From Pelagimonas sp. (GTDB lineage Bacteria; Pseudomonadota; Alphaproteobacteria; Rhodobacterales; Rhodobacteraceae), in the NCBI GenBank assembly GCA_025210265.1, contig JAOASD010000023.1:124001-188000 (forward strand): a stretch of DNA of 64,000 bases, read 5' to 3'. Both the position numbers and the translations under genes were made by a program. Of this stretch, positions 62,658 to 64,000 are shown piece after piece; position 1 is the stretch's first letter; every line of letters begins with the position of its first letter. Under the pieces are notes generated by a model that saw nothing but the letters and a program-made list of their open reading frames with translations, was not told the origin of the DNA and did not search any database.

Positions 62658-63020
62658 ATGTTGCGGCGCGTGGTGGCTCTTTTTCTGATCCCTCTGCTGA
62701 TTGCAGGTGTGTTGGCGCCGAAACTGTCGGCGCTGATCCTGCATCTGAGCCCGCATCTGACCACCGCCGTGATCTGTACCGGCACCCAGATGATCACCAT
62801 TCATATCGGCGCAGACGGGCAACCCGTCGAAGTCAATGAAACCGATCACGGCCCATGCGTGCTGGCCGATCCCGAGGCGCTGGCCCATCAGGCCTATGCC
62901 GACTGGACACAAGCGCCACGCAGCTATCGCCACAGCTTTGTCGAGATCACCCAAGGCTTTGCCAGCGCGGCAGAGCTGGGCCTGCTGCCCGATCTCAGGG
63001 GGCCTCCTGTTCTGGTCTGA
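62658..63020 (+). CDS. small exported protein upstream of PepSY gene, unknown
   Basis: A 120-residue protein whose N-terminal hydrophobic segment (MLRRVVALFLIPLLIAGVLA) is a signal anchor or signal peptide. It has Cys residues in VICTGTQMITIHI and in HGPCVLADPEAL. No family is certain, though the Cys/His spacing loosely recalls small metal-associated DUF2946-like proteins. It precedes the PepSY gene by 36 bp in the same direction, so a metal-uptake role is possible. Confidence 0.6.
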   Translation: MLRRVVALFLIPLLIAGVLAPKLSALILHLSPHLTTAVICTGTQMITIHIGADGQPVEVNETDHGPCVLADPEALAHQAYADWTQAPRSYRHSFVEITQGFASAAELGLLPDLRGPPVLV

Positions 63021-63056
63021 TCCCAAATCTGACCAAACCAAAAGAACGAGAGACCT

Positions 63057-64000
63057 ATGACTGACGCCACCCTCCCCGGCGGCCAGACCCGTGCGACGAC
63101 CACGGGCGGCCTGCTGTATCGCCTTGTCTGGAAATGGCATTTCCTGGCATCCCTGTATGTTCTGCCCTTCATGCTGATGCTGTCGCTGACCGGCGGGATC
63201 TACCTGTTCAAACCCCAGATCGAAAACTGGCTATATGCTGATGCGTTCTATGTGACGCCCGCAGAGGATGCCCTGCCCTATGAGGCGCAAATTGATGCGG
63301 TACGTGCCGAGGCCGGCATCACCCGCCTGCGCGGTGTGACCAATTACGACGACCCGACACGCTCGACCCGGATTGAATTCAACGATGCGGACAAGGTCCG
63401 GTCTTATGCCTGGGTGAACCCCTATAGCGGTGAGGTGCTGAAAATCGCCGCGCGCGACGAGATGGCCATGCGCCTGCTGCGCAAATTCCATGGAGAGCTG
63501 TTGCTGGGCAAATTTGGAACCAAATTTGTCGAGGCCGCCGCGCATTGGTCCGTTGTGATGTTCATCACCGGCATTTTCCTGTGGTGGCCACGCGGCGAGC
63601 GCACATTGGCCAAGGCCGTCAGCCTTCCCAAGGGTAAGGGTCGCGCCTGGTGGCGGGAAACCCATCTGTTCACCGGCCTGCTGGCCACTGTGCTGATTGT
63701 CCCGATCCTGATCACCGGCCTGCCCTGGACCGATGTCTGGGGCGGCGGTCTCAGCTATGTGCAGGAACAGACCGGCACCAAATCCAAAAGCCTGCGCTTT
63801 GGCGGCAAGACCCCCGGATCCACCTCCAGCGAAGGCGGCACCATCGCGCTGAGCCAAGTGTTCGAGATCGCCAAGGCCGAAGGTCTGGTTGCGCCTTATG
63901 AAACCCGCCCGCCAAAGAACGAAAAAGCCGCCTTTTGGCTGCGTTCGGCCCATGTGGATCGCAATCAGCAGACCGAGCTGATCATCGACCAGTATAGCGG
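63057..64000 (+). CDS. PepSY-domain membrane protein (cut by window edge)
   Basis: The first 314 codons or so are present and the frame runs off the end of the window. It has an N-terminal helix (FLASLYVLPFMLMLSLTGGI), a periplasmic PepSY-like part (ITRLRGVTNYDDPTRSTRIE), a heme/metal-associated His-bearing area (RKFHGELLLGKFG, AAHWSVVMFITGIFLWWPR) and a further helix pair. This is the PepSY-associated membrane family often placed with siderophore or TonB receptors. No receptor is visible here. The start at ATG 63057 follows a GAGAG-type site. Confidence 0.85.
   Translation, partial: MTDATLPGGQTRATTTGGLLYRLVWKWHFLASLYVLPFMLMLSLTGGIYLFKPQIENWLYADAFYVTPAEDALPYEAQIDAVRAEAGITRLRGVTNYDDPTRSTRIEFNDADKVRSYAWVNPYSGEVLKIAARDEMAMRLLRKFHGELLLGKFGTKFVEAAAHWSVVMFITGIFLWWPRGERTLAKAVSLPKGKGRAWWRETHLFTGLLATVLIVPILITGLPWTDVWGGGLSYVQEQTGTKSKSLRFGGKTPGSTSSEGGTIALSQVFEIAKAEGLVAPYETRPPKNEKAAFWLRSAHVDRNQQTELIIDQYS

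Overview
The window looks like a chromosomal piece of a Rhodobacterales (Roseobacter-group) alphaproteobacterium. The evidence is the high GC content, the ptsN-hpf-lptB-lptA-lptC order, many ATGA-type gene overlaps, families common in that order (DUF1523, DUF1285, GT14-like transferases paired with sulfotransferases) and a C2-sulfonate dissimilation locus. I see no rRNA, tRNA, CRISPR array, insertion sequence or phage gene. Both ends cut through a gene.

Layout. Positions 1-3286 hold a cut gene, a GT14-like glycosyltransferase and a double-domain sulfotransferase, followed by a 94-bp-period tandem repeat. Positions 3533-7455 (minus strand) hold ptsN, hpf, lptB, lptA, lptC and a ribonuclease D-like exonuclease. 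A 959-bp non-coding stretch then precedes a sugar-phosphate transferase read from a TTG codon. Positions 9185-20794 are mostly housekeeping: VOC protein, FMN reductase, OmpA lipoprotein, an Ogt/AraC-type repair protein, desaturase, nth, adenosine-kinase-like PfkB, polA, pirin, a zinc-finger protein, an ABC ATPase without a permease, and HIT. A second GT14/sulfotransferase pair lies at 20822-23364.

Positions 24090-30773 carry a MoxR/DUF58/DUF4159/large membrane protein operon. It is followed by an overlapping ECF sigma factor and VWA protein (30895-33284). The phytase-like secreted protein at 33406 sits behind four tandem 11-bp PhoB-type half-sites. LysR, Hsp20, a trypsin-like protease, glcDEF, two small membrane-protein genes, a small secreted protein, gabD and further small membrane proteins fill 35651-46761.

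Positions 46762-58368 form the most coherent functional block. Xsc would turn sulfoacetaldehyde into acetyl phosphate and sulfite. AckA and Pta handle acetyl phosphate, and a citrate-synthase homologue could take the acetyl-CoA. A YeiH/PSE-type exporter and a SoeABC-type sulfite dehydrogenase deal with the sulfur, and the last gene encodes a SnoaL-like protein. pta is flipped relative to all the others. A direct repeat resembling a TauR site lies upstream of xsc, but neither a regulator nor a sulfonate-specific entry enzyme is in the window.

The right end (58513-64000) holds two glycosyltransferases, an O-antigen-ligase-like membrane protein, and a small exported protein in front of a cut PepSY membrane protein. 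A composite dispersed repeat (two hairpins plus a conserved AT-rich tail) recurs at gene borders across the window.
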